The notes under the pieces were generated by a model. That model saw only the letters and a program-made list of their open reading frames with translations, was not told the origin of the DNA and searched no databases. From Symbiodinium natans (Eukaryota > Sar > Dinophyceae > Suessiales > Symbiodiniaceae): DNA of 64,000 nt. Every line of letters begins with the position of its first letter. Position 1 is the stretch's first letter. A program made the translations under genes and the position numbers. Of this stretch, positions 11,915-24,464 are shown piece after piece. The stretch covers positions 304,287 to 368,286 of the forward strand of contig CAJNDS010002083.1 of the NCBI GenBank assembly GCA_905221605.1. Reading direction: 5' to 3'.

Positions 11915-13084
11915 GTAACAGCAAGTCTAGGCTTGTCTCTTATGGAACCCTATACTAACACCCCGTGGGTTCTATTCGGGCATGGAGAGTAGGGCCTCCG
12001 GTCAACATTTGTTTGAATGTCCCCAGTGGATCCACCGTCCTTATAAAATGGAGTCGCAGTCCACGCTTCAGAGTCCACTAGCAATCTGAGCCTTGATCCA
12101 GGCGGGCGTGCTAAGACTCGGATTGCGGACACACTCACATGCAGACCGCGGTTCCCACGGCGTCCATCGAATCCGCGAGCCCAAGGATCTTTAGCCTCGA
12201 GATTTCTAGGAAGAAGGCCTTTTGGACTCTGTGGAATTTCGGGCCCATTTTGTTTTTCCCGGAGATTCCTTGCTCCATCCCGCAGCCTGTAGCCGCAGGC
12301 AGTTGCGACCCTGTCGGAGCTTCAACGAAGGCTAAGGCGCACAATTCTTGATTGGAACGAGTCCTGAGGGCCAGGAGTTCTGAGTAGGGCTGCTTATGAT
12401 CCTTATGATTGAGTTGCTGGGGGTGACTCGACTTCAACCCGGATGAGGTAACTGAAGCTCCCCCCCCCTTGTATTTTGGCGGGTTTGGACAGCAAGGATT
12501 GTACCAAGATCAGCGCGGGGTGAAAGTGGTCGCACCTGCGGCTTGTTGTTCGCTGTGGGTTCAGCCAGCCTTGTACCCTAAACTATACAGGGCTCCCTGA
12601 GTACCCTCCCCCCCCCCCCCTTCTGCCCCCAAAAGCTCCGAAACCATTCTTCCCAAGGACCTCGACTTGAAGCGCCCCACAACGGGAAGCTGGAGCAGAG
12701 CCAGGATCCGCAAAGGGCCTGAACCCTAAGACCCTAGAACGCTGAACCCTGAGACCCTAAAGACCCCTTCAAAGCCCTTAAAGCCCAAAGACTCAAGTCC
12801 CCTAGCCCAAAGCCTTGAGTTCTGAACTTCTGAGGAGCAGAGCTGTACGAACCCGTCAGCTGAGAAGCCTGCAAAGCCTGCCACATGCTTCCTCGAGAGG
12901 GCTTAGGATGGTTCAGATTTCGAGTGATTCTTATTTTATTGTACTCGTAGTAGAGTCCACAGACATGAGAAGGCTTCCAGAGTGTGGTAGTGTGTGTGGT
13001 AGACATGGCAGTTAAGCTCAGACTTAGGGCTGGGAACGCGATGCACAACCGTCTTAGGATGTGCACAATAGTCTTGGGTCACAG
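11915..13084. other. no convincing gene
   Basis: A possible short exon at 12,139 (reading TAVPTASIESASPR) is the only candidate. There is a poly-C run near 12,607 and degenerate CCCTAA-like units at 12,720-12,790. Confidence 0.4.
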
Positions 13085-13379
13085 GCTGTGCGGCCAGCGC
13101 CTTGTGGCAAAGTCACAATATGAGACGCTGAGATTGCACTTGCATTGTTCCGGAATGTTTGCCGTCTTTCCGCCCCACGGCAACCTCATGTACTCACTGC
13201 CCTTTGAGCTGCGTATAAAGTACAGGCGGCCGGGAATAAACTTCAATGAGAACTTCTTGCAAAAGGTGGCGGTTGCTGAATGAGCGACCCGCTGCCTTGC
13301 AGAACAGAGTTTTGTGCCTAGGGTGTCCATCGAGCGGCGTCTGGCAGCTCTGCGAACATCTATGACTTTGAGGAATCCG
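13085..13379 (+). CDS. two candidate exons, unknown protein
   Basis: The first exon follows GTCACAG and reads through MFAVFPPHGNLMYSLPFELR and IKYRRPGINFNENFLQK to a GTGGCG donor at 13,266; if that donor is not used, a TGA follows at 13,281-13,283 and this would be a terminal exon. A second stretch after CTTGCAG at 13,303 reads QSFVPRVSIERRLAALRTSM. The phases of the two do not fit under my favoured frames, so they may not be adjacent exons. Confidence 0.45.
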
Positions 13380-13770
13380 TCTCTATGCAGGACTGGATAT
13401 TGGACAGCCCCCTTTGCGGAGAAAAGCCGTCGCTTCTTCCGGGAGCCTTGTTGTTAATCATAGGGTATTTGTTTCTTACCGACACCATGGCCGTTGTTTA
13501 ATTTCAATGGTGGTAAGTGGTAAGTTGCAGTCATTGCCAGCCCTTCACACCTGAAAGACGGCCACTGAAATATGTTGGTTGGACTCCAAAACGGACGCGT
13601 GAGATGCGCTGCTACTCATCTTTGCCCTCGCATGAGGTGCTCTGCTTTTGAGGCACGCCTCCAAGCCCCTTACAAAGACCAATCCTGCCTTTAAACCCCA
13701 AGCCCCAAACCCTAAATCCTGAGCCCTCAACCCTAAATCCTAAACCCTCAGCTAAATCCAAAGCCCTAAG

Positions 13771-13882
13771 CCCTACCGGAGAGCGCAACACCACCACGAC
13801 GGGAGGCCCCCGAGCAGGACCAGTGCGAAGCGGGCCAGGCGGGCCGGCGTCCGCCTTCCACTTGCTGAGGGAATGGCCTCCG
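13771..13882 (+). CDS. candidate exon between repeat arrays
   Basis: It is preceded by C-rich CCCTAAA-like units ending in CCCTAAG and followed by GTTTGAGG and a poly-G run. One frame reads GPGGPASAFHLLREWPP at its end. Other frames are also open, so the exact product is uncertain. Confidence 0.35.
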
Positions 13883-14204
13883 GTTTGAGGTTTAGTTTTT
13901 TTTTTTGGGGGGGGGGGGGGGTCTGGGGCTTGGCAGAGTGTACAGCAGGTGTTAGGCTGGGCTCAAGATTGGCCCTAGATTTCAACAGGCCGTTCTCTGA
14001 CCTTTAGACTTGCAATCCTTGGCTTAAGATGTAGGGGTTCGTTTCAAGGTTCCACTATACCCACAACTGAAACTAGCAGGCCCACTGAGCATTTTGAGAT
14101 TGATTCGGCCTCGGCAAATGCCAGAGTGCGTTGCATTTGTCAGAGTCAGGGCCTGGGGTCTAGGGTTTAGGGTTCAGGGTCGAGCGACTGGAGTCACCTG
14201 GCAG

Positions 14205-14255
14205 GACTTGCGCACCCCGCAGTACGGTGGGACCGGGGCGTGCTGGCCTCGGGCA
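14205..14255 (+). CDS. candidate short exon
   Basis: After CTGGCAG, 17 codons read DLRTPQYGGTGACWPRA up to GTGGGG. Two other frames are open as well. A GGACCC hexamer repeat follows at about 14,346-14,380. Confidence 0.3.
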
Positions 14256-14459
14256 GTGGGGCCTGCATCTTGGGGTTTGGGGCTCAGTGTGTCGAGGCCG
14301 CAATATCGCTTTTCTCACGCCTTTTCATCCGTATTGCCCCCCCCCCCTGGGACCCGGACCCGAACCCGGACCCGGACCCACCGCAAGAAAAACGATATCC
14401 CCGTCGAGGCAGCAGCTTTCAGAGGGCCCACCGGAGTGTGCAAAACTCTTGAGATTGAT

Positions 14460-14640
14460 TTCATTGTTTTGATGAATATTTAATTCCTCTTGATTATTTG
14501 TAGCACTGTTGTTTTTCATTCTTTTCATCATTATTTTCTTGAATAATTTCATTATTATTCTCAATTTGTGGTTCATGATTATCATTCCTATTTTCATTTC
14601 ATCATTTTCGTTTTCATTTTCGTGTTTATCATGAGCAACC
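14460..14640. repeat. AT-rich low-complexity tract
   Basis: A tract of ATT, CATT and TTTC units that is clearly more AT-rich than its surroundings. It resembles degenerate microsatellite rather than organellar coding sequence, and no protein match is visible. Confidence 0.6.
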
Positions 14641-15274
14641 GCGACTTGATTGCCGAAGCCGGACAAGAATCCTCAATGCGCTTCAAGAACTTTCAAAGCC
14701 CAACGATCTCAGCAAGACAGGCACTGAAGGGCCTCGAGCTTATCATTTATGGTACAAGCCGCAGCACCTCAGGTGGCGGTGCATGACCTTTGCCTTGCGA
14801 TTCCTCCTTCGGGCCTGGATCTCAAACGAGTCGCCGAGTCGTTCGGGGTTTGGGTCCTGCAGGCTTTTTTGTCCACACTAGGACAACCAGGCCACCCTGA
14901 ACCCTTAAGCCTACAACTAGGGCTTTTGGGGAGAGGTTCTCTAAACCTTCCGGGGGTTGTTCTACACTAGGGCTTGTAAGGGGATCCTTTCCACAGCCCA
15001 AGCAAGAGGATGAACGTCTGTGTAGAGATGCCTGGATATGCAGGTTGGCTTCAAGCCAGCCGTGGGCACTCTTACTTAAACCTGACCCCTAAACCCCTCA
15101 AACCTATCTGCCGCTTCAATCTCGACACCAGAAGCAGGCCCAGACACAAGCCCCTTCCTCAACCTTAAGCCCTAAACCCTTAACCCTCTAAAGCCCTACG
15201 GACCCTAAGAAGCCCCTTATAGGCCCTCATCCTAAGCCCCCCCCAACAAAGCCCCCCAAAAGCATCCCCTTCAG

Positions 15275-15364
15275 GATCGTGGCCTGTCCGTCGTGACCTC
15301 GAAGCTGGTGAAGTGGCATCTCCGCCGCTCCTTCTTGAAGCTGGCGCTGAAGGATCTGCGGGGG
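15275..15364 (+). CDS. exon, helical segment
   Basis: Thirty codons in phase 0 run from a CCTTCAG acceptor to a GTTTAGGG donor. They read DRGLSVVTSKLVKWHLRRSF then LKLALKDLRG, an amphipathic basic helix. The G-rich tract starts directly at the splice site. Family unknown. Confidence 0.55.
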
Positions 15365-16595
15365 GTTTAGGGGTGTTTCGGGTTTGGAGTTCAAGGTTTA
15401 GGGTCCACAACGCTGGTGTAGTAGCAACAAGTTGTGATGTTGTTGCAGGCCTATTCCGAACCTTCCGGAATCATCAGGATTCCAACATCGGAAACCAGAA
15501 ACGCTGGATTCCAAAGCCCTCCACCTCTCTCAATTGTATTCCCGCCCGCTTTTTGTCTGCATTGCAACAGCTCTGAACTGTCGCCCTCTGAGGCCATACA
15601 TCCTGATTCAGAATGCATCGAATGTATCGCGGCGTCCCGGACCAATTCCTGAACCCTTAGCCAGGTTGAAATTGAGTGCTTCGCCTCATTTTGCAGGACC
15701 TGGCCACTGCACGTGCTCTGTCCACTTCCGAGCGGACTGTCTTGAGGCCACCTGCAAAGCTCTGGCAAATGAGGGTTTAAAAAGTTTACGGATTGTGGTG
15801 TAGGGGTTTCTGCCTGTAACCCCATGCAGACCATGCACGCCCTACAAGGAAGCAGGCGTATGGTACCCCAAAATCCTCAGATAGTGGGAGCCCTGCTAGG
15901 GCTTAGGGTTGAAGCCCAAGATAGTCCGACCTCGGAAGACCATGCTCCACCGCGTGCTTCGTGCATTTGGCGTCAGCCTTCTGGGTTTTACAGGACTTAG
16001 GTTTTTTTTGGGGTGAGTTTTGAGGCTTCGGGTTTAGGGTCTTTTCAGGACTCAGGGTCAGCAAAGGTAAAGGGAAGGATCAAGGAGGGGATGCGTCGGT
16101 TTCAGGATCGCCGCGAAGCAGTTTGCTCTGGGAGCTGTGAAAGCTGCACTCTCAGTGGGACCGATCGGCTTTTTAGGATTGTCCTTGCGGTTCAGGGGGG
16201 GTTGAAACTACTCGTGGCAGTAGACAGACCCAGGCTGATCCCACAATACTGCGCTGCCAGCCTGAATCATCGCATCGTTCTAGAGAAGTGGCCGCCAATC
16301 CCTCAAGAAGACTCCTGGCCTTTGTTGTTCAGAGATTCAGAACGCAGCCTCCGAACACCGAAAAACTTCAATTCTCAGCCCCGAAGTCCAGAATTCAAGC
16401 GCTCAATCCTCAGCCCAGAGCCCTCAACTCACTGAAGGGAAAGAGCTTCCGTGATAGGTTCTTAGCGTCTGCCCTTGAGGTTTTGGATTTCATGACGATG
16501 ATGTTTGGCGCCTAAACCCTAAACCCTAAACCCTAAACCCGAAACCCTAAACCCTAAACCCTGCACCTTGAACCCTAAACCCTAAGCTGCATCAG

Positions 16596-19500
16596 ACGAG
16601 GTCAGCAACCGCTTGGCCAGCGATGCGCCCCAGATGGCTGGTGCCGCGGAGAGGCTACTGAGCGAGGAGCTGAGCTTTTGTGGGTGTAGGGTTTAGGGTT
16701 GAGGGTTTAGGGTTTAAGGGTTTGCAGAGTGAAGGGAGGTCGTCCTGAGCTTTTATTCTTTTTTTGGGCTTGATGCCTCCCCAAAGGTGATGCTCGCAGC
16801 GTTGTCTCGGAGGTGGAAGCCGCCGTGGTGGTGACTCGGCATGCATGGGTTGAATACATGTCCCGACGCCATCTAAACTTAAGCATACAGGCCGAATATG
16901 GCCCATAATTACCATAAAGCCCAAAGCCCAAGTCGCGCTAACTAACGCTGGGCACTGTGTTTATTCTGAAGCAGGTTCTCCTTTTGGCTAGCTAGCGCCT
17001 GGCCTGAGTTTAAACACAGGGGTGTCAATTTCGGTGGAACTTATGACTCACGAGCGTGCTGGCATGGTTCAGTTCCAGAAGCACGACTATTAGCATCAGA
17101 GACCCAACCGTAAATTCATCTTTCATCCTTCACCTAACTCCCGATTCCTTCCAGAACCCGTGTGAATTACAGGGGAAACCCAAAGCCCTTAAACCCTGCA
17201 CCCTTGGAACCCCAAACCCCAAACCCCAGACCCCAGACCCCAAACCCTAAACCCGAAACCAAGCCCTAAAGTTACGTTCGCTCCCGTCAGCCATCAACCA
17301 GCACAGGCCAAGCCAGGCGCTCACCACGTGTGGAACGACCCCTCGGCTCCTGGGCCTTCGTTGATTAGGTCGGGGTTTCGGGTTTAGGGTTGAGGGTTTG
17401 AGGGTTGAGGGTTGAGGGTTCAGGGTTTAGGGTTTTGGTATTAGGATTTAAGGTTTAGGGTTGAGGGTTGAGGGTCGCTAAGCCCTTGGAGCCCGCCAAA
17501 GTCTGGGACGAACGGCCCCACAGCTACGGGATTGAGCCACGAAGCTGAAACTCCAAACCTTTGGGGCTCAGGTGCTGCCAGTCTTGGACCTGCAAAGTGG
17601 AGCTGAGGACAGCAGGGTTGCAAGGTTGGGTGTGGCAGCTGCGAGAGAGCCAAGGCAGGCAAGGGGGGAGAAGCATGGTCCAGTAGGCCCCAGCTCCGGA
17701 TATGCAGGGAATATGTTGATCAGTTGCGCGGGGGGGCCAGACAGCACATGCCCCCCCAAAAAGCCCCCCAAAAAAGCCCTAAGCAGTTTTACAGGACCAG
17801 CAGCCCCAAGCCTGGGGTCTCCACCCCTTCTTCGACCGCCTGCTGCGCACGGACGTGAGCCCCGGGGCCGCCACCGGGGTGCCAGGAGCCCCAGGGTTTA
17901 GGGTTTAGGGTTTAGGGTTGGGGGTTGGGGGTTGGGGGTTGAGGGTTCAGGCGGCGGGGGGGGGGGGGGGGGGGGGGGAGGGTTGGGGGCTTCGGGGTTA
18001 AAGTGCTCGGCAGAACAAGTTGGATTGCTCAATATGAATGCATTCGGACGATTGAGCGTGGTCGAAAGATACTGTGCGAACAGCGTGCTAAGTCTTGGAA
18101 GGAACTTCAAGTGTCAGAGTGCGTTCATACAATGGAGGGATTCAGGGGCTGTGTTGTTTCTTCTGGGTTTGGATGTTTGGGGCAGGTAGTCTTTGGGACA
18201 TCAAAGGGAGGTCCCAAGACTTTTGGGGCTTGCGCTGGGCTTCAGATCTTGCGTCTGTCTGGGGAACTCAGGGTTTAGGCTCTTTGGGGTGCAGGGAGCA
18301 GGGAGCTTCTTAGCTTTATTCTTATGACTCTTCTCATTGCCTTCATTACACCAATACTGCAGTGATAAGAGATATACTTCTACATCTCCCACAGGGCCAA
18401 AGCACTTCCGAGGCCGCTGCTGGTGCCCATCAACCTCTTGCAGGTGCCCACGACCGTCCGCGATTTGGATGAGGCTCCGCCGGGCAAGAACACTAGGGTT
18501 TCGGCGCCCAACAACAAAGGGTCGCCTGAAAACACAGGACGAACCACAAGCCCACAAGCCCCCCCAAATGCTGAACACGCATGCTCTAGGCCCTGAAGTT
18601 GCCATTCGCGGTCTTTGCACGCATCCCGAGGTGCACCGCGCGCTGCAGCTTTGCGAGATCCTCTGCGCCAAGCTTGCATTTGTAGGCGTGGCGTGGGAGC
18701 TGTCTGTGTGTGTGTGTGTGAGTCGGTCGTGACGACACCTCATCTCGGCAAGGGACTCCTGAAACGTATTGGGGGATGAAGCCCATGACAGGATTACTTC
18801 GATGGGTTTCGGGATCAAAGCCTGAGAGTGTGCTTGGAGGGTGCTTGAGATGTACATACTCGGTAAGTCGTGGTGAGGTTTCTCGGTCGGAGTCTGAACC
18901 AAAAACCCCAAGCATACTGTCTGTCATGAGCCCCAACTCCTCTTCCAACTTTCCCGGCAGGGAAGGAGCGATGCAAGTTCTCACCGTACCTCCGCGTATC
19001 GCTGCTGCAGCACGCCAGCCTCCTCAGGAGGGTTCAAGGTGCTTGAGGGAGGTGCCAGCAGTTTGGTTTAGCGTTGCAGGGGTGTGATGTCGGGGTCTAT
19101 TGATTGAGCAGCTTGGAGTCCGAGGGTTGTTGTTTCAGATTGCTTCGAGGCTGAAATGCCTGATCTTCGCTCTGGTCATGGTCTGCCAGAGCACGCAAGA
19201 GAACTGGAAGAGCAGACCGGTGCACCCCAAATCAGCACGGAGAAAGTCGAATCCGGCCTGCTTCAACACGGCCACTATACCCGGTATTACCCCTCCCCTC
19301 CTTCGTTTAAGGGTCAAAGCGAAGTGGGCATGCGCCCCACTTTAGACTCCGCACATCCCCAGACCCCAACCACCCACCAAAGCCCCCGCGCATTTTGCGG
19401 TGGCCGAGGTCTTTACCGAGCTGATCCCGCTACCCTTGGGCTCCAAGCTCAGGGTTCACCCACGGCGCAGACACGCTTTGGGCGTGGGGTTTGGGGTTTC

Positions 19501-22500
19501 ACTTTAGGGCCTGCAAAGCCTGAACCCTGAAGGAAAGAAATGTCCAAATCAGGGATCAGGGTGCTTCGGCTGTTGCTCAGGCCCGGCTACCCAGAAAGCG
19601 CCGCTGAACATGCACGACGCGATCTGGGCGCCGGGAGGCTCCTGGTTTGCGGCTTCGGGTTTGGAGGTTTAGGGCTTTATGGGGTTTATTTCAGGGGCTT
19701 GAAATACCTACAACAACAAAGAACTATTCAAATGCCCAACTGAAATTGAATAGGCCCCCTATATGGTACGACCGCACAACCCAACCACTTTCGAGTTCAA
19801 AGCTTATGGCCTGTGTTGATCCGCGGAGTGGACTGTGAGTTCCTTCCTGCGGGATGTTCGCAGCTCGTGCTAGCATGCCGGAGCTTGGCAAGGGGATTCT
19901 GAGGAGAAGGAGGCCCCTTGATTCTTCGAGGGTTTGTAGAGGTGCAACCTGCCAGGCTGGGATGCGGTGCACCCGCAGATGACGCGGGCTGCGCAACTGG
20001 CGCCGTGCCCAGCTTGCTCTGGGTTGCTGAGCTTGTGAGGCTTGCAAGGCAGCGGAATGCTGGGTACAATTTCCCCCTATTGCTGTAGTATAGAAAGGGT
20101 AGAGTTTCAAGCAACAACAAAGCTGCAGGAGCTCCTGCTGATCTTGAGACGGCTGGCCGAGCACTTTGCAGCAGCCTCCTGCATGTTGGCAAACAACAAA
20201 GGCGCCGAGTAGGGTTCTCAGGGTGCAGAGCTACATGGTTTCAAGATGTCGGGGCTGGGTGAGGGGCTTTGGATGCTGGAGGATCTGAAGTTCAAGAACG
20301 GTGGGGTTCTTTTGTGGCGGTTAGTGAATGTTGGACAACCAGTTTAACTAGGTGTCCCCAGCCCCTGAGCCTTCAAGCGACAGGCTTCGACGCGACCAAG
20401 ATCACGGTCTTCGGATCCATTGCTGCAATCGCCGACCGGGTGGCCAGAACGACAGCCAAAGCCTCGAATCAGAATTAAAGCCCTTGAGCCGTTTTGTCTC
20501 CCGTATCTGAACTTTGCGACGCACAAAGCAGCGACGAAATGGGAGCTTCATCCTCATCTCTACGTCCTAGGGAATCCTAAACCCCAAACCCCCAAACCCT
20601 AAACCCTGAACCCTAAAGTACATCTCGGAACCATAAACCCCCTGAGAGCACCCGGAGCTCTGGGAAGGTGAGCCCAGGTGAACCCAGACCCTAAACCCCA
20701 AACCCCAAACCCAAAACCCTAAACCCTAAACCCTAAACCCTACACCCTAAACCCCGCGAAAGGTTCGGAGATCCCGCGACACCGGTGCTGAGGAGGGCCC
20801 GCCTTGGCCCTGGGGCCAGGGCTCGCGGTGTTCAGAGTCTAGGGTTCAGGGTTCAGGGTTTAGGGTTTAGGGGTTAGGGTTCAGGGTTCAGGGTTCAGGG
20901 TTCAGGGTTCAGGGTTTAGGGGTTAGGGGTTAGGGTTCAGGGTTCAGGGTTCAGGGTTCAGGGTTCAGGGTTTAGGGGTTCCCATTGGTCGGGGGTAGGG
21001 GGTGCTTCTGTGATTAGAGACTCTCCGGGCATGCGTGCGCCTCAGGGGCTCAGGATTTCTGGTGGTTCAGGGCCCGGAGATGGGAGAAAAATCTCCGCAC
21101 TCTGGGAGGTTCTGAGCTGAGGCCCCAAGCTCCTAAACCTTAAAACCCGAAACCCTCAACTCCTCAACTCCTCAACTCCTCAACTCCTCAACTCCTCAAC
21201 TCCTCAACTCCTCAACTCCTCAACTCCTCAACTCCTCAACTCCTCAACCCCTCTCAACTCTTCAACTCCTCAACTCAGGGCCAACTCCAAACCTTGCGAG
21301 CGGCAGATTCGAAGTGTCCGAGGTCCGCGCTCACGGAGGCCCTCAACGGCACGCTGGGAGGCCGCCCCGTCGCGATCGATCCGAACACCTTCCTGGTGCA
21401 GCTCGCTCCTCAGGGTTTAGGGTTTAGGGTTGAGGGTTTAGGGTTGAGGGTTTAGGGTTGAGGGTTTAGGTTAGGGGGTCCCAAGAAAGGGTGGGGCCCC
21501 CAAAAAAGCAACAAAGCCTCGAAGGACTTAACCGTTACAGGTCCCACCCCCCCGCCTTGAAACCTCCCAAACTCCACAAAACCCTCAGACAAAGAAGGGG
21601 GTGCCCCCCTGTTTATGCCTCGATTTTTTTCTGAGAGCCGAGGGCTCCAGGCTTTGAAGTTTGGGGCTTTGCCTCGAAGGTCGGAGACCATCGAGACGGC
21701 GGCGCCCGAACTGAACCTGGCCACTGCCTGAGCTGCCTTGAGGGTTTAGGGTTTAGGGTTTCGGGTTTAGGGTTTAGGGGAGGATTTGCAGCCCGCAACA
21801 GGGTCCCGAAACCCGGTAAACTGCCCGAGGCTCTAGGACCGAGACCCCAGAACCAAGAGTGCCCCAACTGGGATTTAGGGTTCCGTTTCCAACAGTTTTT
21901 GGAGCCCCTAATCCCTAAACCCTTCGATCACCGCAGGCCCGCACGGCCATCTGCGCGTACTTCTGCCCGGCCCGCAGCCTCCGAAGACTTGTCAGGGGCT
22001 TTATATACGGTTTCGGGTAGAGTCTACCAGTCGAGGGCAGAGGGTCTAGGGCTGCCTTTAAATTCGTGCAATTGGGAGGTTTGGGAGCTTGGGGAGCTCA
22101 GGGGAGGTTTGGAGGTGTGGGAACCCGAGAACTTCTTAGGACTCATAGGGTTTACGGGTTCAGGGGTTTGGAGGTTTGGGGTGGCATCTGGGAGCACTGG
22201 GCTTTCTTGGCAAGCCCCAGATATCCCGTTCTGGGTCAGGTTGCAGGGGCGGCAGAGTCCTGATTCGGCGCTGCTCCAAGGTGAAGTCATGAATCATTAC
22301 GAGATCAAGAAGCTGAAGGACTCCCCACCTGACATGAAAAGGCCCTGAGAGGCCACTGGAGTTTAGTCATGCTAAGGGTTGCTGAGAGTCAGGGGAGCTA
22401 ACCCACAGCTTGAACTTGGAGAGGAGGTTGGAGCCGAGGGTCTGAGGGTTTTGGCGCCACTGAGAGAAAAACCGACTAAGCACCTGGCACCCAGAAACCG

Positions 22501-23494
22501 CAGAGGACGAGACACTTTTTGACTGGGACACCTACGGTTCCGGGCCCAGGAGAGTTACTGAAGGAGACGTCGAGGCGGTTCAACGATTAAGGGGCATCCT
22601 CCTGTTGATCAGGCTGGATGATGTATGTGGAGAGGGAGAAGGGCCTGGAACGCGTGGTGCGTCGCCCTCAATCTGGGAAAGCGTCTTGCCCTCTTGGCAT
22701 CTGTAAAGTCTTTGGGGACGCAGCCTCATGGAGTGCTCTCTGAGGAAGCAGATGTGCGCGAAGCATCTCCTGGAGACCGGAAAGGACATTGCGGGCTGGG
22801 CATAGAAGAGTGACACGCTGCACAGCCATGCAGCCCTCTGAGCTCCTGTCAGGAGTGGGGCAAGCTCGTTGCCGGCAACCAGTCCGAAAATGCTTACTTG
22901 GAGCTTTGCTCAGCTGCTTACTTCAACACAAAAGCCGCCAAAGTCGAAAGGCAGATGCCACCGAGGCAGTGCTCAGCTAGTTGTTTCACCATTCAGTGTT
23001 GCAGATGCCTGCCTGGTTGCACTACCAGCTGCGTAGATGTACGCGTCCGAGATGCTCGAAGCCTCATACACAGCGCACTGAGACTCCAGGTGCGTACTTG
23101 GCCAGAGTTCCCTGCGCTGCGGGACATCATCTTCTTCTGGAAGTACTTCATGTGCCCCTTGGCGATGTCCGAAGAAGTGGCCATCCAGGCAGCAAGGCAG
23201 CGGGAGTTGTTTCGAGTCCCCGGAACTCTAAATCTGCAGAACCTTAACCCCCAAACCTGCTTTGAATGCAAGAACCAGAGGCACTTCATTCTTAGTGCTC
23301 TGAACCTCTGAACCTCCAGAGAAATGGTTTCATCTCCCTCTATGCTTAAGGGGAGCTGGGAACCTTCGCGCTTTATCTTTCTGGGACGTCTGGCCTACGC
23401 CCCCACGCGCGCGTCCAAGGCACGGACCTTCGCGTCTTCCCCGACATCGGCAGCTGGTCGTTGCAGGCACCTGAACCGTCAAAAATCCTAAACC

Positions 23495-23589
<95 letters not shown>

Positions 23590-23778
23590 ACTTTGGCAGA
23601 TGCCCATATAAGAATGCACATTGTTTATAGCCTTGAAAGAAGCTCAAGATGCCTCCTTGGGCGCAACAGCCAAAGCTTACGAAATCCCTAAACCCTAAAC
23701 CCTAAACCCTAAACCCTAAACCCTACACCCCAAACCCTATACCCTAAACCCTAAACCCTAAACCCTAAACCCTAAACC

Positions 23779-23817
<39 letters not shown>

Positions 23818-24421
23818 ACCCTAAACCCCAAACCCTAAGCCCTAGCACGCCTGAGAGGGCGGGAATCATGATGCGGATGTCGTGACGTCCAATGTGCTCA
23901 GTAAAGTCCAAACCCTAACGCCTTAAATGTGAAGGCTTGGTACGGAACTTAGGGTTCAGAAAGGGGCCTGAGGTCCAGGGTCACTGCTTTCAGGGTTCTT
24001 CGGGTTACTCTCCCAGCGCGCCGAGGCAGCGTACCTGACCTGGAATGTGGCCAATGAGAGCGAGGTCTTTGGCCCTCCCACGAACAGGGGTGTGGCTTGG
24101 CACTGAACTGTTTGGCCCTGGACCCTGATCTGAAGCCCCGAAAGCCGTGAACCCGAAAAAACTACCTTCTTAAAGCCATCCAAACCCCTGAGCCCTACAC
24201 CGTGCTTTGGTCTTGGTAGCCCAGTGTGTACCCTTTTGTCTCTTTTGTTGGTTCTATAGGTTGCCTTAGAAGGGAACCAACCCTGCCCTTGTTCCAAATG
24301 GGCTATCGCAGTGGGTGAGTGCTGCGTCCCAGGCCATCTTTCAGGTCAGCGCCTTCGGTGAACCCCTCAGCAGCAGTTCTTCTGGTCGCCCGCAAGGAAC
24401 ACTGGCGCACATGTCCGAAGG
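16596..24421 (+). CDS. large multi-exon gene, unrecognised conserved-looking protein (partial)
   Basis: Twenty-two exons join in phase: 16596-16683, 17272-17359, 17801-17895, 18395-18483, 18590-18664, 18961-19038, 19139-19219, 19383-19453, 19595-19637, 20112-20208, 20370-20454, 21315-21400, 21680-21719, 21937-21990, 22247-22280, 22465-22536, 22635-22702, 22853-22968, 23005-23215, 23356-23466, 24017-24064, 24345-24421. That is about 600 codons with no true start or end found. All acceptors are AG. Seven of the 21 internal donors are GC, for example after 18483 (GCAAGA), 21400 and 21719. Informative pieces are WGLHPFFDRLLRTDV, HFAVAEVFTELIPLPLGSKL, LLILRRLAEHFAAASCML, ITVFGSIAAIADRVA, ALNGTLGGRPVAIDPNTFL, then VQSETIETAAPELNLARTAI across two GC introns, and PALRDIIFFWKYFMCPLAMS. 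The protein appears helical and soluble. A tiny further exon may follow at 24538-24563. The repeat polarity also suggests an exon at 20763-20827, which would shift the next start to 21323. I do not know the family; the exon at 18590-18664 has the least certain end. Confidence 0.6.
20575..20756. repeat. C-rich telomere-like array (CCCTAAA)
   Basis: CCCTAAA and CCCCAAA units, interrupted near 20,615-20,690, lie just before the candidate exon at 20,763. The orientation follows the rule that C-rich arrays precede exons. Confidence 0.85.
20763..20827 (+). CDS. possible extra exon flanked by opposed arrays
   Basis: It sits between a C-rich array and a G-rich array, the arrangement seen around the other exons. 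It can enter in phase 0 and leave in phase 2 at GTGTTC, reading VRRSRDTGAEEGPPWPWGQG. Another frame (FGDPATPVLRRAR) is also open. If real, it belongs to the large gene. Confidence 0.3.
20828..20984. repeat. G-rich telomere-like array (TTCAGGG variant)
   Basis: About twenty heptamers, mostly TTCAGGG with TTTAGGG and TTAGGGG units mixed in. It follows the possible exon at 20,763-20,827. Confidence 0.9.
21154..21280. repeat. AACTCCTC octamer array
   Basis: About a dozen near-identical copies of AACTCCTC, followed by degenerate copies. It sits close to the 3' end of an intron of the large gene and is a diverged relative of the C-rich arrays. Confidence 0.9.
23480..23590. repeat. CCCTCAA heptamer array
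   Basis: About fifteen uninterrupted copies of AACCCTC. It differs by one base from the CCCTAAA unit that forms the next array (23,685-23,850), where both units occur in separate blocks. Confidence 0.95.
23685..23851. repeat. CCCTAAA then CCCTCAA array
   Basis: Blocks of CCCTAAA, then CCCTCAA, then CCCTAAA again, about 22 heptamers. The blocks suggest local spread of each variant. Confidence 0.95.
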
Positions 24422-24464
24422 GTTTAGGGTTTAGGGTTTAGGGTTTAGGGTTTAGGGTTTAGGG
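24420..24464. repeat. TTTAGGG array flush with an exon
   Basis: Six perfect TTTAGGG units begin at the last exon of the large-gene model, the first unit giving the GTTTAG donor. Confidence 0.95.

Noticed and set aside
18201-18911. 236-codon open frame on the - strand
   Set aside because: It runs opposite to exons of the large gene that join in phase, and it has low-complexity His-Thr runs from a GT repeat.
19139-19219. Alternative frame IASRLKCLIFALVMVCQSTQ, suggesting a membrane segment of an ion channel together with SPYLRVSLLQHASLLRR
   Set aside because: The neighbouring exons on both sides fit in phase only with the other frame (CFEAEMPDLRSGHGLPEHAR), which gives a long continuous protein.
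20112-21990. Assignment of the large gene to DUF2009
   Set aside because: My memory of that family's sequence is not firm enough and no defining motif could be verified, so the gene is left unnamed.
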